A stretch of DNA of 64,000 nucleotides from Rhizobiaceae bacterium MnEN-MB40S (GCA_024343425.1 BRLC01000017.1:62001-126000), one strand, 5' to 3'. Counted from the stretch's first letter, positions 51,034 through 59,372 are shown. The notes: a model not told the origin generated them from the sequence alone. Translations and numbers: made by a program.

Positions 51034-51336
51034 GTGGGAAATAGTGAACGCAAACCTCCCGCAGCCGGAAAGGGCAGACCCAAGGGCTCACCCAACAAGA
51101 CGACTGCCCTGTTGAAGGACGCAGTTCTCGAAGCAGCGGAAAGGGCTGGCGATAAAGAGGGAATGGTCGGTTATCTGGAGAAACAGGCGAGAGACAATCC
51201 CACGGCGTTCCTTACACTGCTTGGAAAGGTGCTCCCGGCCCAGGTCGACGCGAATGTTGCGGTAACGACCGATCCACTTCGGGAACTGGTGGACTACGTC
51301 TCCAATCATGGAAAGAGGATCATCGACGTTGGCTAG
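51034..51336 (+). CDS. Phage packaging-region small protein (DUF5681-like)
   Basis: A 100-residue protein that starts at GTG 51034. KGRPKGSPNKTTALLKDAVLEAAERAG (residues 14-40) is the DUF5681-type N-terminus found next to terminase genes in rhizobial phages. The rest is helical. No terminase ATPase follows. The motif ATAGTGGGAAA, which occurs at the element ends, spans its start, probably by chance. Confidence 0.65.
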   Translation: MGNSERKPPAAGKGRPKGSPNKTTALLKDAVLEAAERAGDKEGMVGYLEKQARDNPTAFLTLLGKVLPAQVDANVAVTTDPLRELVDYVSNHGKRIIDVG

Positions 51337-51610
51337 GCCTAAAAGCGAGAAGTCATTTACCCAGATGTTGCGTATAGCCATCCAGGAAGCTTCCGACGAT
51401 GGCAAGAGCACCAAACTGCGCGCCCTGGCTGACAGGCTCGTTCAGGAAGGCATCAACGGGAACATAGTCGCCATCAAGGAAATCGCCGACAGGCTCGATG
51501 GCAAGCCGGTTCAGGTCAACGAGAACCACAACGAGAACATGAACTACGAGATTTCAGACCGACCGCTGACAGAGGATGAATGGGCGGAAGAGTATGCGAC
51601 GGGAAAATAA
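51308..51610 (+). CDS. Phage packaging-region small protein, terminase-small-like
   Basis: A 100-residue protein; ATG at 51308 gives overlap with the previous gene, while TTG at 51329 after AGAGGATC is an alternative start. ARPKSEKSFTQMLRIAIQEASDDGKSTKLRALADRLVQEGINGNIVAIKEIADRLDGKPVQ matches small proteins that precede the terminase large subunit. The ordinary next gene, the terminase ATPase, is missing: after the stop the strand turns to small opposite genes. Confidence 0.65.
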   Translation: MERGSSTLARPKSEKSFTQMLRIAIQEASDDGKSTKLRALADRLVQEGINGNIVAIKEIADRLDGKPVQVNENHNENMNYEISDRPLTEDEWAEEYATGK

Positions 51611-51660
51611 GGATCGTGAAGAATTTCCGAGTTTCACGGGTTCGGACGTAAATGATCGGA

Positions 51661-51903
51661 TTAGGAAGTTGATGAATCGTCCGGAAATTGCGTTCCTTCA
51701 AAAAAACGAACCGCAAGCTGGAGATAGCCTCCATAAGGACCATCTCTCTCTTGCGGGGAAAGATCGCCAATTGTCTCCAGAAGATGATCGATCATCTGCT
51801 CTCTATTGAGTGCGCCCTGACGGCAGGCCCCCATCAGCATGGCGAGCACTGCAAAGAAAGCGGCTGAAGCTTCGGTTGGTGGCAGGATGGGAAGCTTAAC
51901 CAT
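51661..51903 (-). CDS. Small hypothetical protein
   Basis: An 80-residue protein with a helix-rich middle (ASAAFFAVLAMLMGACRQGALNREQMIDHLLETIGDLSPQ). Its ATG follows directly on the stop of the previous minus-strand gene. I do not recognise it. Confidence 0.5.
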   Translation of the reverse strand: MVKLPILPPTEASAAFFAVLAMLMGACRQGALNREQMIDHLLETIGDLSPQERDGPYGGYLQLAVRFFEGTQFPDDSSTS

Positions 51904-52179
51904 TCATCGCCTGCTTCTTTCCGGAAAGTCTGGCCGCGCCGCAATCTGTTCAATCTCACCTTCCCAGATTGTGTTGCTTTTGCTTCCTTCCACATCACCG
52001 GACTCACCGAACATGATATTTACAGAAGTGTATCCCTCTTTGATCAATTGCTGAGCTTTTTGAATCATCTCGCAAATGGATCCCTCCGAGAGTTTGCCGC
52101 CCCGCGCATAAGCGGCTTGTCCGGGCGCAATTCCATTCAATACTGAATGTGCTGAATACTTGACTTCACCAATTGCCAA
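51904..52179 (-). CDS. Small hypothetical protein with TTG start
   Basis: A 91-residue protein. The open frame reaches 52239, but AGGAGGAG lies 5 bases before a TTG at 52179, so I take that start: (M)AIGEVKYSAHSVLNGIAPGQ. The rest includes KEGYTSVNIMFGESGD. It forms an operon with the next gene and is divergent from the gene at 52261. No function is known. Confidence 0.55.
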   Translation of the reverse strand: MAIGEVKYSAHSVLNGIAPGQAAYARGGKLSEGSICEMIQKAQQLIKEGYTSVNIMFGESGDVEGSKSNTIWEGEIEQIAARPDFPERSRR

Positions 52180-52260
52180 GGTTCTCCTCCTGGTGGCACT
52201 GTAGTACATACCAATCCACAAAATTGTGCAATGGAGCAATATTGAGATAGGAGCCTTTCA

Positions 52261-52578
52261 ATGCCTCGTAGTCGAGTGACAGGTAAAATGCGTGAACTAC
52301 AAGCCGACAGAGATGAACTTGAACATGGCATGCTGTTCAAGTTTAGCCATTCGGCAAATGATCTATCAGAACACGATATGCTCTTTATCACGACACCAAA
52401 CGGGCAAGTCATGACGCTGGTCCCTGTTGAAATGGTTGATGATGGCATTCTGGTGGTCACGGCTCAGGTAGGCCCATCCATGAGTTTGAATTTCAAGCTG
52501 GTTCCCGTAGACGAATTCACACGCAAATTGGAAATGGAACCGCAGCACATTGAACTTAAGCGGATGGGCGCTTGGTGA
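52261..52578 (+). CDS. Hypothetical protein
   Basis: A 105-residue protein with AGGAG 8 bases before the ATG. It has a beta-rich centre (MLFITTPNGQVMTLVPVEMVDDGILVVTAQVGPSMSLNFKLVPV). It may be a small anti-host or regulatory phage protein, but I do not recognise it. Confidence 0.5.
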   Translation: MPRSRVTGKMRELQADRDELEHGMLFKFSHSANDLSEHDMLFITTPNGQVMTLVPVEMVDDGILVVTAQVGPSMSLNFKLVPVDEFTRKLEMEPQHIELKRMGAW

Positions 52579-52727
52579 AATTGCTCGAGGACGAGAACGC
52601 AATTCGCAATTTCCGCTACCTGACATCATCCAGACCGTGAAATCGCTCCTCGTCCTGTTCTACGTTGGAAGTAGGCAGCAAATTCTCACTAATGGATCTA
52701 TTCTTTATGCATTGAGAGGAGGCATGC

Positions 52728-52898
52728 ATGATAGCTGTTGTGTTTGCCGTGGTTACTTTGTGTGCCATGTTTCTATTGGTCTGGTCCGATATGCCTACTA
52801 AGGCTGAGGATAAAAGAAACCGTCGACCTGTCTTGTATGCGGGCCTTACGCTCATGGCTTTGGCAGTAGTGATATCCGTCTATTTCGGCGTGGAATAA
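52728..52898 (+). CDS. Small two-span membrane protein (56 residues)
   Basis: A short open frame with a strong ribosome site GAGAGGAGG 5 bases before the ATG. The product is MIAVVFAVVTLCAMFLLVW, a charged loop (KAEDKRNRR), then a second span and FGVE. It fits a small inner-membrane protein with both termini in the periplasm or outside. Unknown function. Confidence 0.55.
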   Translation: MIAVVFAVVTLCAMFLLVWSDMPTKAEDKRNRRPVLYAGLTLMALAVVISVYFGVE

Positions 52899-53364
52899 CT
52901 GCGTAGTTTGCGATTGCCGCCACTCTGTCTTGCACAGTTCGCATTCGCCGTTGAGCGCACGGGCGAGAGTGCGGAAGTCAGAACGGTCACCCGGCCTATC
53001 AATACCCTCCGCATGAGTAGGGTTTTCTTCTGTAGGTCGCCCACCCTGGCTAGAAGGACCAAGCAACTGCCCTATCCGTGCTTCAAGACGACACTGTGCA
53101 CCACGGGCTGGCAGATGCGCACTACTGGCGCGAAAGCTATCCGGCTGGAAGATAATTGCGACCGTCCGAACAGCGGTGAGCGTCCTTCAGCGATAGCTAG
53201 CACTTTGGGTGTCAACCGCTCAACTCTTTATCGAGCGCTCAAAGTGGCGACTTGAAACACAACCTGATCACTTTCATTTCAAATCGGTGTTGTCAGATCG
53301 GAAACTTGCCTACTCGCGATAAATCTGAAACCTTAGTTTCTCAGTTCAGCAATTGAGGTGCATC
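52899..53364 (+). other. Intergenic stretch with a decayed resolvase tail
   Basis: This 466-base stretch has no intact gene. The reading frame from 52908 to 53255 ends in GERPSAIASTLGVNRSTLYRALK, which matches the C-terminal HTH of serine resolvases/invertases. The recombinase catalytic domain is absent, so only a fragment of a lost recombinase is left at about 53160-53255. Confidence 0.45.
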
Positions 53365-53796
53365 ATGTCCGATGACGAAAAACTTGAAACGGTGCATAAC
53401 CATTTAGGCGACCTTACCCCCGAGAGTTCCAAAACTTTGGAGACCCGGGACGCTGTTCATTTTCATCTCATCTTCGATTTAGGAGAACGGGCCAGGGTTG
53501 AAAGAAGAAGAGGTGGCAGCGCCAGCATTCACGAGTTCACGTTCGATTTCAAAATATCGATGCCAGACGGAACGGTAGCGGAGGATTCAATCCTCTCCCT
53601 GCACCCAGTGCTCTTCCACTCCCCAGACACCTTCGATGTAAATTGGCCTCGCTCTACCACGCGACTTCACCCAAGCGGCCAAACAATCAACTGCCATGCA
53701 TGGTTCGCCTTGCGCAACGCAGGGCACAATTCAACTCGGTTGCAGCGTCTTGGGTGCCAGGTAATTGCGAGCAAAAAGGATGTGCTAACCCCATAG
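53365..53796 (+). CDS. Hypothetical protein
   Basis: A 143-residue soluble protein from ATG 53365, with GAGGT upstream. It includes two beta-rich parts (HFHLIFDLGERARVERRRG and HEFTFDFKISMPDGTVAED) and no motif I know. Codon use and GC are typical of the element. Confidence 0.5.
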   Translation: MSDDEKLETVHNHLGDLTPESSKTLETRDAVHFHLIFDLGERARVERRRGGSASIHEFTFDFKISMPDGTVAEDSILSLHPVLFHSPDTFDVNWPRSTTRLHPSGQTINCHAWFALRNAGHNSTRLQRLGCQVIASKKDVLTP

Positions 53797-54357
53797 CACC
53801 GCAAGTCTGATCCACGGGCGGACTGAAACACTCTAGGGCATTCTGATTCGAAAGCGTCCGGTAACGCCGACCTGGATGGTGGGCCAATTGCCAGTTACGC
53901 TCAGTGCTGAGCGTAATGCCACGGCATCAACTCGTGGTGCACTGAGATAGTAGGAACCTATCCATCTGCACCCTGCCTCTTAAGCCTTACCCCAGCGCCG
54001 CCGCCGTTCTCGTAACGGTAGACCATTCAGCAGCTTTAAGTAATACTTCTCTCGGCACTGTACTCCAAGTTGCATATATAATTAGCAATCTGCAGTATTT
54101 TTGTGCAGATTGATCCATTCTTGTTTGAATATTTCATACCGCTAATATAATAAATTACTAGGGCGTCGATTTTGGAACGAAGTAAAACATGCGTTTCGAT
54201 GCCTCTTGGATTTGGGTAGTTGTATCCGTCCTCTCAGTATTAGTTGTGCTCTATCTCATGGCGCTACCATTTTTCTAATCTCTTCAAAAACGAGCATTCG
54301 TTTAAAAACGTCACGTGGGTATTTTGAATAGCCAGCCCAAAAGAGGCGTGCGCTCTA
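53797..54357. other. Non-coding stretch with XRE relic and a possible micropeptide
   Basis: This 561-base stretch has no gene of normal size. At 53973-54012 the minus strand reads ENGGGAGVRLK, a copy of the C-terminal end of the XRE gene at 54358. Upstream the frame is broken, so it is a relic. At 54189-54278 an ATG frame could make a 29-residue single-span peptide (MRFDASWIWVVVSVLSVLVV); no good ribosome site is seen and I give it little weight. Confidence 0.45.
53973..54030 (-). pseudogene. Relic of a duplicated XRE regulator gene end
   Basis: About 40 bases on the minus strand match the 3' end of the XRE gene (54366-54407), with the same peptide ENGGGAGVRLK. The frame is not open further upstream, so this is the remnant of a second copy, perhaps from recombination between two lysogeny modules. 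Confidence 0.5.
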
Positions 54358-54594
54358 TTATTTACTCCTGCTCTTAAGCCTCACACCTGCGCCGCCGCCG
54401 TTCTCGGGCACGAATTCAACACCGGCACTTTCCAACGCTGTTTGTATCTTGTCGCGGGTATCAGCCTGTAGGCCACCTCTTTCGTTTTCATATCTCGTGA
54501 TCGTAGCTGTGGTGACATTTGCCATTTTCGCCAGATCCCGAACCCCAATTTTAAGTGCAGCTCTCGCCATTCTCACCTGCGAAGGTGTGACCAT
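54358..54594 (-). CDS. XRE-family phage repressor-like protein
   Basis: A 78-residue HTH protein. The HTH (QVRMARAALKIGVRDLAKMANVTTATITRYENERGG, residues 6-41) is followed by a helix and the common C-terminal ESAGVEFVPENGGGAGVRLK. It lies divergent to the gene at 54698, with four related half-sites between them. It is a plausible repressor of the lysogeny module, acting like a Cro/CI-type switch. Confidence 0.85.
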   Translation of the reverse strand: MVTPSQVRMARAALKIGVRDLAKMANVTTATITRYENERGGLQADTRDKIQTALESAGVEFVPENGGGAGVRLKSRSK

Positions 54595-54601
54595 TGTGTT
54601 G

Positions 54602-54676
54602 TTACCCTGTAATAAATAGTTATTACCATGTGTTGACTATGGTATTACACTGTATTAAATATATAGCACAGTGTGA
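54602..54676. promoter_or_regulatory. XRE operator: four phased half-sites and promoter
   Basis: TTACCCTGT (54602), TTACCATGT (54623) and TTACACTGT (54645) are direct, and ACAGTGTGA (54668-54676) is inverted. Centres lie 21 to 23 bases apart, i.e. on one face of the helix. A promoter with TTGACT (54633-54638), 17 bases, TAAATA reads rightwards through the third site. This is a fair operator for the divergent XRE protein. Confidence 0.6.
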
Positions 54677-54697
54677 TAACAAGCAAGGTGACGGCCA

Positions 54698-55021
54698 ATG
54701 TTCAACATGGAATACGCGTTCGAAGAGATCGGATTGCAGATTGGCGCTGTTGAGGTGGCTTTGTTCTCCGGAACAGCCACACTGGACAATGATCCTGGCT
54801 ATGGCGACGGATCTTCCTACGGCTTCACTGTCACCGGCATAACGCTGGACGGGACTTCTCCGAGCGACTGGCGCGACAAGCGCTCCATCGACATCCACGC
54901 AAAGCATGACGACCCGTTCTGCCGGGCGCTGTTCGAGAAGCTGGCTGAAGCGCTCTGCAACAGCAGCGATGCACGGGGGGCATTCTTTGAGGAATTGGCG
55001 GACCATCAAATGGCTGCCTGA
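54698..55021 (+). CDS. Hypothetical protein under the XRE operator
   Basis: A 107-residue acidic protein (MFNMEYAFEEIGLQIGAVEV). It has a ribosome site GCAAGGTGA upstream. The fold is unknown. As the first gene behind the XRE operator it may be an early or regulatory gene. The following gene, S24-like, is co-directional. Confidence 0.55.
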   Translation: MFNMEYAFEEIGLQIGAVEVALFSGTATLDNDPGYGDGSSYGFTVTGITLDGTSPSDWRDKRSIDIHAKHDDPFCRALFEKLAEALCNSSDARGAFFEELADHQMAA

Positions 55022-55088
55022 TAGCGGGCTGATCGGGTGCTGCAACACTCAATCAGCCCTTCACCAAAACCAGCTTAAGGAGACTAGC

Positions 55089-55550
55089 ATGGTAACGACA
55101 CAATCTAGCACACAGTGCGGCGGTTTGAAGGGTGGAAACACCGCCGCCATCGCAGGGCAGAATACGGGGCAGATATCAAGCCTCGACCACCTGCCGAATG
55201 TCTATGCAATGATCGTCAGCGGCGACAGCCTGGAGCCGCATTATCGGGAAGGCGAGAAGCTGGTCTTTTCCCGGACGCAGAGGCCCGAGCAGGGCGACAC
55301 GGTGATCGTCTGGGTTCGCCCCGAATACGTAGCTGATGGCTCACCGCAGTCCTTCATCATGCGGATGGTGCTCCCACCCCATCCAGATGCCCAGTTCGGC
55401 GTGAAGCCTCACCCTGACAGCAACGGCGAGTTTGCGGTCGTCTTCGACCTGTTCAAGCCGAACAGTGATCGGGCCTGCTCGCTCACAAAGCTGCTTGGCA
55501 TCCACAAGTGCACCGGGCGGCTTCCGGAGACAGTCACAGGCAACGCCTGA
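55089..55550 (+). CDS. S24/LexA-like peptidase-fold protein, probably inactive
   Basis: A 153-residue protein from ATG 55089 with AAGGAG upstream. It holds an S24 domain: MIVSGDSLEPHYREGEKLVFSR (Ser47) and the PEQGDTVIVWV strand. The usual Lys base is not at its expected place (IMRMV instead of a K-R pair), so self-cleavage is doubtful. No N-terminal HTH is seen. It could be a remnant of a CI-like repressor or a partner that senses SOS. It is inside the XRE/lysogeny module. Confidence 0.7.
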   Translation: MVTTQSSTQCGGLKGGNTAAIAGQNTGQISSLDHLPNVYAMIVSGDSLEPHYREGEKLVFSRTQRPEQGDTVIVWVRPEYVADGSPQSFIMRMVLPPHPDAQFGVKPHPDSNGEFAVVFDLFKPNSDRACSLTKLLGIHKCTGRLPETVTGNA

Positions 55551-55634
55551 ACCCATTCACCCAACATCACTTCCACCCGCTCTGCCATCGAGACAGGTCT
55601 CTAGCCGCAGCCGGGAACCAAAGAGGTAATCGAA

Positions 55635-56084
55635 ATGACACAGGAAAACACAGTCACCAGACGCGGTGCCCTGCAGGGAGCGGCAGCTTTGTCCGTGGGC
55701 TTGGCTGCGGGCTGCACACCTGCCTACGCGGGCTTTGACGGGCTGGACGCTCTGATCAACCGCTGGAACGAGCTCGAAGCGTTGAAGGCGATCGTGGATG
55801 AAGAATATGCCGCGATGGAGTCCCATCCCGACCGTCCAAAGAAGAACAGCAGCCAGTGGGACGAGAAAAACGGTTTCAACGCCGCCAACCGGAGACAGGG
55901 CGAAGTCTACAGCGAGGCGACGCGGATTGAGCGGGAGATTGCCGCCTACCCTTGCGACAGCCTGCACACAGTCCAGCGCAAGGCGGCGTTCTATCTCGAC
56001 GCCTGCAAGATGGATCTCGACTGGTCAAACTATCAAGAGGACTTCCAACTGCTCGTCCACTCCATGGCCGCCCCTACCCACTGA
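55635..56084 (+). CDS. Tat-signal small exported protein
   Basis: A 149-residue protein. TRRGALQGAAALSVGLAAGC is a twin-arginine signal, and the Cys may be a lipobox-like residue. The rest is helical (INRWNELEALKAIVDEEYAAMESHPDRPKK). Tat signals are rare in phage genes, but small Tat proteins of this type occur in rhizobial prophages. Function unknown. It follows the S24-like gene by 84 bases. Confidence 0.65.
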   Translation: MTQENTVTRRGALQGAAALSVGLAAGCTPAYAGFDGLDALINRWNELEALKAIVDEEYAAMESHPDRPKKNSSQWDEKNGFNAANRRQGEVYSEATRIEREIAAYPCDSLHTVQRKAAFYLDACKMDLDWSNYQEDFQLLVHSMAAPTH

Positions 56085-56144
56085 TGAACTGAACCACGCC
56101 GCGAGCCGGGAGACTCGTCGGCCAAACCAAACGGGAGAATTATC

Positions 56145-56843
56145 ATGACCAATACGCAAACACTTTCACGACGCAATGTGCTGATCGGAGCATCGATCGC
56201 CGCCGTTGCAGCCGGTGCGCCTGCATTGGCTACCGCCCATATTGATCCTAACCTGCATACGTTGCTGGTGCTCGAACGGGAACTGATCGAAGCGAATGAA
56301 CATTACGACGCTACAGTCCGGAATCTGGAATTAGCCAGAGAGGAAGCTGACCTGGCTACCGGCCCCGAACCAATGCATCCAAAGACCTGGGAGCGACATC
56401 ACAAGCCGAAGATGCCCGAAGATCTGAAGAAGATGGAGGGTGCTGCGATCGCGAGCATACCTGTCGGCGAAGTCCGCCACTATTTGGCGGATGGCGCGTA
56501 CAAAATGCCGGAACCCGTCCACGCCTGGAATGAACGCGTCAAAGCGGAGAAAGAGCGGATTCACACTGAGTGGGACGATTATAGCGCCCGCCGCGATGAA
56601 CAGCGCCGAATTGCCGGATATGACGAGGACCTCTTTGGTGCAGCGTATCAGGACTGTGTGGATATAGCCCACTGCATGTTCGAAATCCCCGCCAACTCGC
56701 TCGAAGGCATGGCCGTCAAGGTGCGCGCCGCCGAGTTGCTTGGCTGGTTTAATGGTGTCGAGCCTGACGAGGAATTCTATGATTCCATCGTCGACGACAT
56801 CAAACGGCTGGCCGCAGCCGAAACTGGAGGGCTCCAAGCATGA
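56145..56843 (+). CDS. Second Tat-signal exported protein
   Basis: A 232-residue protein. The signal is TLSRRNVLIGASIAAVAAGAPALATA, a twin-arginine type with AxA cleavage. The mature part is helical and charged (LVLERELIEANEHYDATVRNLELAREEADLATG). It is similar in layout to the preceding Tat protein. The stop overlaps the next ATG by 4 bases. The pair may act at the cell envelope, for instance in exclusion of other phages; that is speculation. Confidence 0.65.
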   Translation: MTNTQTLSRRNVLIGASIAAVAAGAPALATAHIDPNLHTLLVLERELIEANEHYDATVRNLELAREEADLATGPEPMHPKTWERHHKPKMPEDLKKMEGAAIASIPVGEVRHYLADGAYKMPEPVHAWNERVKAEKERIHTEWDDYSARRDEQRRIAGYDEDLFGAAYQDCVDIAHCMFEIPANSLEGMAVKVRAAELLGWFNGVEPDEEFYDSIVDDIKRLAAAETGGLQA

Positions 56844-57097
56844 CGAGACTGGTCAATCATAGCGAGATGACGCCTGAGGAGATCATCGACTGCTCGCACA
56901 TGGCCATGGCCATCGTTGAGATATGTGCAGGGGTTGCAGATAATATCGATGACCTGCGTGGCAAACAGTCAATCGATCATATCGGGGGGAATCTCTCCAT
57001 GGTATTGAAGTCTGCCTATCGCTTCATGGAGCCAGTGCATGACGCATTGGAAACGGTTCAGGCTCGACAGCGGCGCGCTACAATAAAAGCGGCGTGA
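56840..57097 (+). CDS. Small hypothetical protein coupled to the Tat protein
   Basis: An 85-residue helical protein (HSEMTPEEIIDCSHMAMAIVEICAGVADNIDDLRG). It starts inside the stop of the previous gene and is soluble. Unknown. A hairpin follows at 57120-57139 (ACGGGG...CCCCGT), perhaps a weak terminator. Confidence 0.6.
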   Translation: MTRLVNHSEMTPEEIIDCSHMAMAIVEICAGVADNIDDLRGKQSIDHIGGNLSMVLKSAYRFMEPVHDALETVQARQRRATIKAA

Positions 57098-57119
57098 AAA
57101 TCCCGCCCGACACGATGTT

Positions 57120-57139
57120 GACGGGGCTTAGCGGCCCCG
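57120..57139 (+). terminator. Possible terminator hairpin
   Basis: ACGGGG and CCCCGT frame a loop of eight bases, 23 bases after the gene stop. Only two T follow, so it is weak. Confidence 0.35.
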
Positions 57140-57178
57140 TTTGCATGTTCAGGTGGCCGGGGTCGACCTATTTTGTAT

Positions 57179-57730
57179 TCAACGCCTCTTCCGTGGGGCT
57201 TTCTGTTTGGTCTTGCCTTTGGATATCGCTCTCGCCGCCCTGCGTTCAGCCTTTAGTTGCTCTTCACGCTCGGCCCGCACCTTCTCACGGTATTCAAGCA
57301 CCTGATTGATCCCTTGCATAAGTTCCTTGTCACCATGAGATTCTTGCAATTTCTGTCGCAGCAACCGCGCAGCCGTTACGCGCAGAGCTCCGCAGATTGC
57401 TATCTCTAGACCCTCTGCTTTCAATGAATAGGGGTCGTTCCAGTCGTATTTGTCGCCTGAATCACAGGAAAGGGTGCTGCTTAGGAACTCAGGGTCGGGT
57501 AGCCGTCCGATCTTGTCCTGGTACTCCTGAACTTTTTGAAGGAAGTCCACGCATTGATGGACTATTTCATACGGCTCACCTGCTCCACGCGATACCCGCA
57601 TGATATTGGCGGCAAGATTTCTCAGAGGCCTATCGAGTTTATGCTGTGCCCGTTCCTTGTTTATCGCCTGGGCACTGTTTTCAGAGACCACGGTTAGATG
57701 AGAGTCTGGATTCTCGTCATCTCTGGCCAT
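57179..57730 (-). CDS. Hypothetical protein
   Basis: A 183-residue soluble protein from ATG 57730, with GGGAG upstream. It is helical, and its end is very basic (AERRAARAISKGKTKQKAPRKRR), which suits a nucleic-acid binder. No known domain. It is convergent with the phage Tat genes. Confidence 0.55.
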   Translation of the reverse strand: MARDDENPDSHLTVVSENSAQAINKERAQHKLDRPLRNLAANIMRVSRGAGEPYEIVHQCVDFLQKVQEYQDKIGRLPDPEFLSSTLSCDSGDKYDWNDPYSLKAEGLEIAICGALRVTAARLLRQKLQESHGDKELMQGINQVLEYREKVRAEREEQLKAERRAARAISKGKTKQKAPRKRR

Positions 57731-58026
57731 AGTGCATCTCCCGTAATCCATTTTGGATCAAAGCGGAAATCGTAACAACCGCCAGCCAGCATGCCAGTCA
57801 CAATTTGCAGGTTTTGCCCGCTATTCAGTGACAGCGTATCGGCGAATTGAGTAGGACGAGGAGCGATTTCGTTGCTTGCAGTAGGTTGACTGCCGCTAAA
57901 GGAGGAAACCAGCGCTCGCCATTCTCTATGGCTGCAGGAAGCAGCGTCCGCCCATCAAACGCAGGCGTGCGAGAGACACATTGGAACAGACGCAATTAAT
58001 AGGGGCAATGCACAATCTTTGTCGCT

Positions 58027-58611
58027 TCAAATGAAAGGATCTTTGCCGCTGACCGCATTGCCGCTGGGCTCTTTAAAGGGATCTTTCTCTTTTGGCCGAG
58101 TTGAGTATTCATTGACCACTGCTTGGCACTCTATCATCGACATGAGTGCAGCATGTGAACCGCGTAACGACAGATTTGCAATCTGCTTTCCCTCATAGAT
58201 TATTCTGATTCCGAGCTTTCGAGCAAACTCTTCAAAAAAATCATAGTTGTCGTGATAAATGACAAGAAAGGGAACTTCACCGATGATGGCACCGGTTGCC
58301 GTGCCGTTCCAAGGTGCCTCACGGTCCATTTGAAAAGTTATGTCGTATTCCTTACCAAATTCAATCGACTTCCAGTCGAGACTGCCAACTGCAACATAAG
58401 TATCTCCACCCGAGCCGCTTCCATTGAATCCAGCACGAAGAAAAATACCGCTTTCGTATACAGTGACGGCATAGCAGGCGTTTCCGAGTGTACGATCAGC
58501 GAAGATTGACCAATTTCCGACATCCGCCCAATGCACAACTTCAGAATTTTCTTGAGCCCAAGCAAAGCTCGAAAACCCGATTGTTGCAACTGCAGCTATG
58601 CACTTGAACAT
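58027..58611 (-). CDS. Exported protein of unknown function
   Basis: A 194-residue protein with a signal peptide (MFKCIAAVATIGFSSFAWA, cut near 19). The mature part has NWSIFADRTLGNACYAVTVYESGIFLRAGFN, a pattern found in exported proteins of Rhizobiales. It is beta-rich with two or three Cys. Function unknown. About 300 bases of non-coding DNA precede its neighbour on the left. Confidence 0.65.
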   Translation of the reverse strand: MFKCIAAVATIGFSSFAWAQENSEVVHWADVGNWSIFADRTLGNACYAVTVYESGIFLRAGFNGSGSGGDTYVAVGSLDWKSIEFGKEYDITFQMDREAPWNGTATGAIIGEVPFLVIYHDNYDFFEEFARKLGIRIIYEGKQIANLSLRGSHAALMSMIECQAVVNEYSTRPKEKDPFKEPSGNAVSGKDPFI

Positions 58612-58682
58612 ATTTATTCCCCCAAACCGGGAGGAATAGTAGCAAAACGGGCAGTCTTGTCTACATTTTGAGGTAGTGAGAG

Positions 58683-59357
58683 CTATTTCGGATTAATTAG
58701 CTCCGGCTGTTTGTTGCGGACATTGCCGACCGCCTTGTCGACTGCGTAATAGACCAGGTCCGGTCCGCGATTTTGCTGGAGCAGGTCCAGCGCGTCGTCC
58801 TTGCCGGTCGCCGGGTCCATCCACGCTTCAAGCGCATCCGGTTTCAGGATCACCGGCATGCGGTTGTGGATCTCGGCCACCGACGGGTCGGCGTCCAGCG
58901 TGACGATCGCGAAGGTCGTCGTGTCGAGCGCCTTGTTGTAGGCGCTGACGCCGGCGAAGGCGAAAGGCTCGAAGGTCGGCGCGTCGCCGGGCAGGTGGAT
59001 CAGATAGGGCTGCTTGACCTTGTTTTCGGTGCGCCATTCGTAATAGCCGGTCGCAGGGATCAGGCAGCGCCGATGCTCGAACGCTGTCCGGAAGAACGGC
59101 TTTTCGGCGACGGTCTCGCCGCGCGCATTGATCTGCGCCCTGATTTTGCTGTCCTTGGCCCAGAGCGGGATCAGTCCCCACACGACAGGCGCAATGACGT
59201 TGTCGTCACCGTCGCGAACAATGATTTCCAGCTCGGATGTCGGCGCGACATTGTAGTTGGGCTCCGGCCCGTTGCGGGCGTCGACCTCCGCCGGCAGGAT
59301 GTTCAGGTATCGCCGATACTCTGCCCAAGTTCCGGTTGTTATGAAGCGTCCGCACAT
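58683..59357 (-). CDS. SRAP/YedK/HMCES family abasic-site protein
   Basis: A 224-residue SOS response-associated protein. The Cys2 that attaches to abasic sites is exposed after Met1. Conserved residues are in NYNVAPT, the Asn of INARGET, Glu of YYEWR and His of IHNRMP, the full SRAP set. It binds single-stranded DNA abasic sites and forms a thiazolidine crosslink. SRAP genes are often carried by phages. It sits with a Cys-rich exported peptide and a nuclease. Confidence 0.93.
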   Translation of the reverse strand: MCGRFITTGTWAEYRRYLNILPAEVDARNGPEPNYNVAPTSELEIIVRDGDDNVIAPVVWGLIPLWAKDSKIRAQINARGETVAEKPFFRTAFEHRRCLIPATGYYEWRTENKVKQPYLIHLPGDAPTFEPFAFAGVSAYNKALDTTTFAIVTLDADPSVAEIHNRMPVILKPDALEAWMDPATGKDDALDLLQQNRGPDLVYYAVDKAVGNVRNKQPELINPK

Positions 59358-59372
59358 CAGCCTGTATCCCTT

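Noticed and set aside
51031-51041. ATAGTGGGAAA, the end-repeat motif, inside the element
   Set aside because: It spans the GTG start of a packaging gene and has no partner copy or att-like sequence near it; probably chance, though a nested boundary cannot be excluded.
57900-58000. A 23-codon frame after AGGAGG at about 57900
   Set aside because: The ribosome site is about 20 bases from the ATG and the peptide has no feature.
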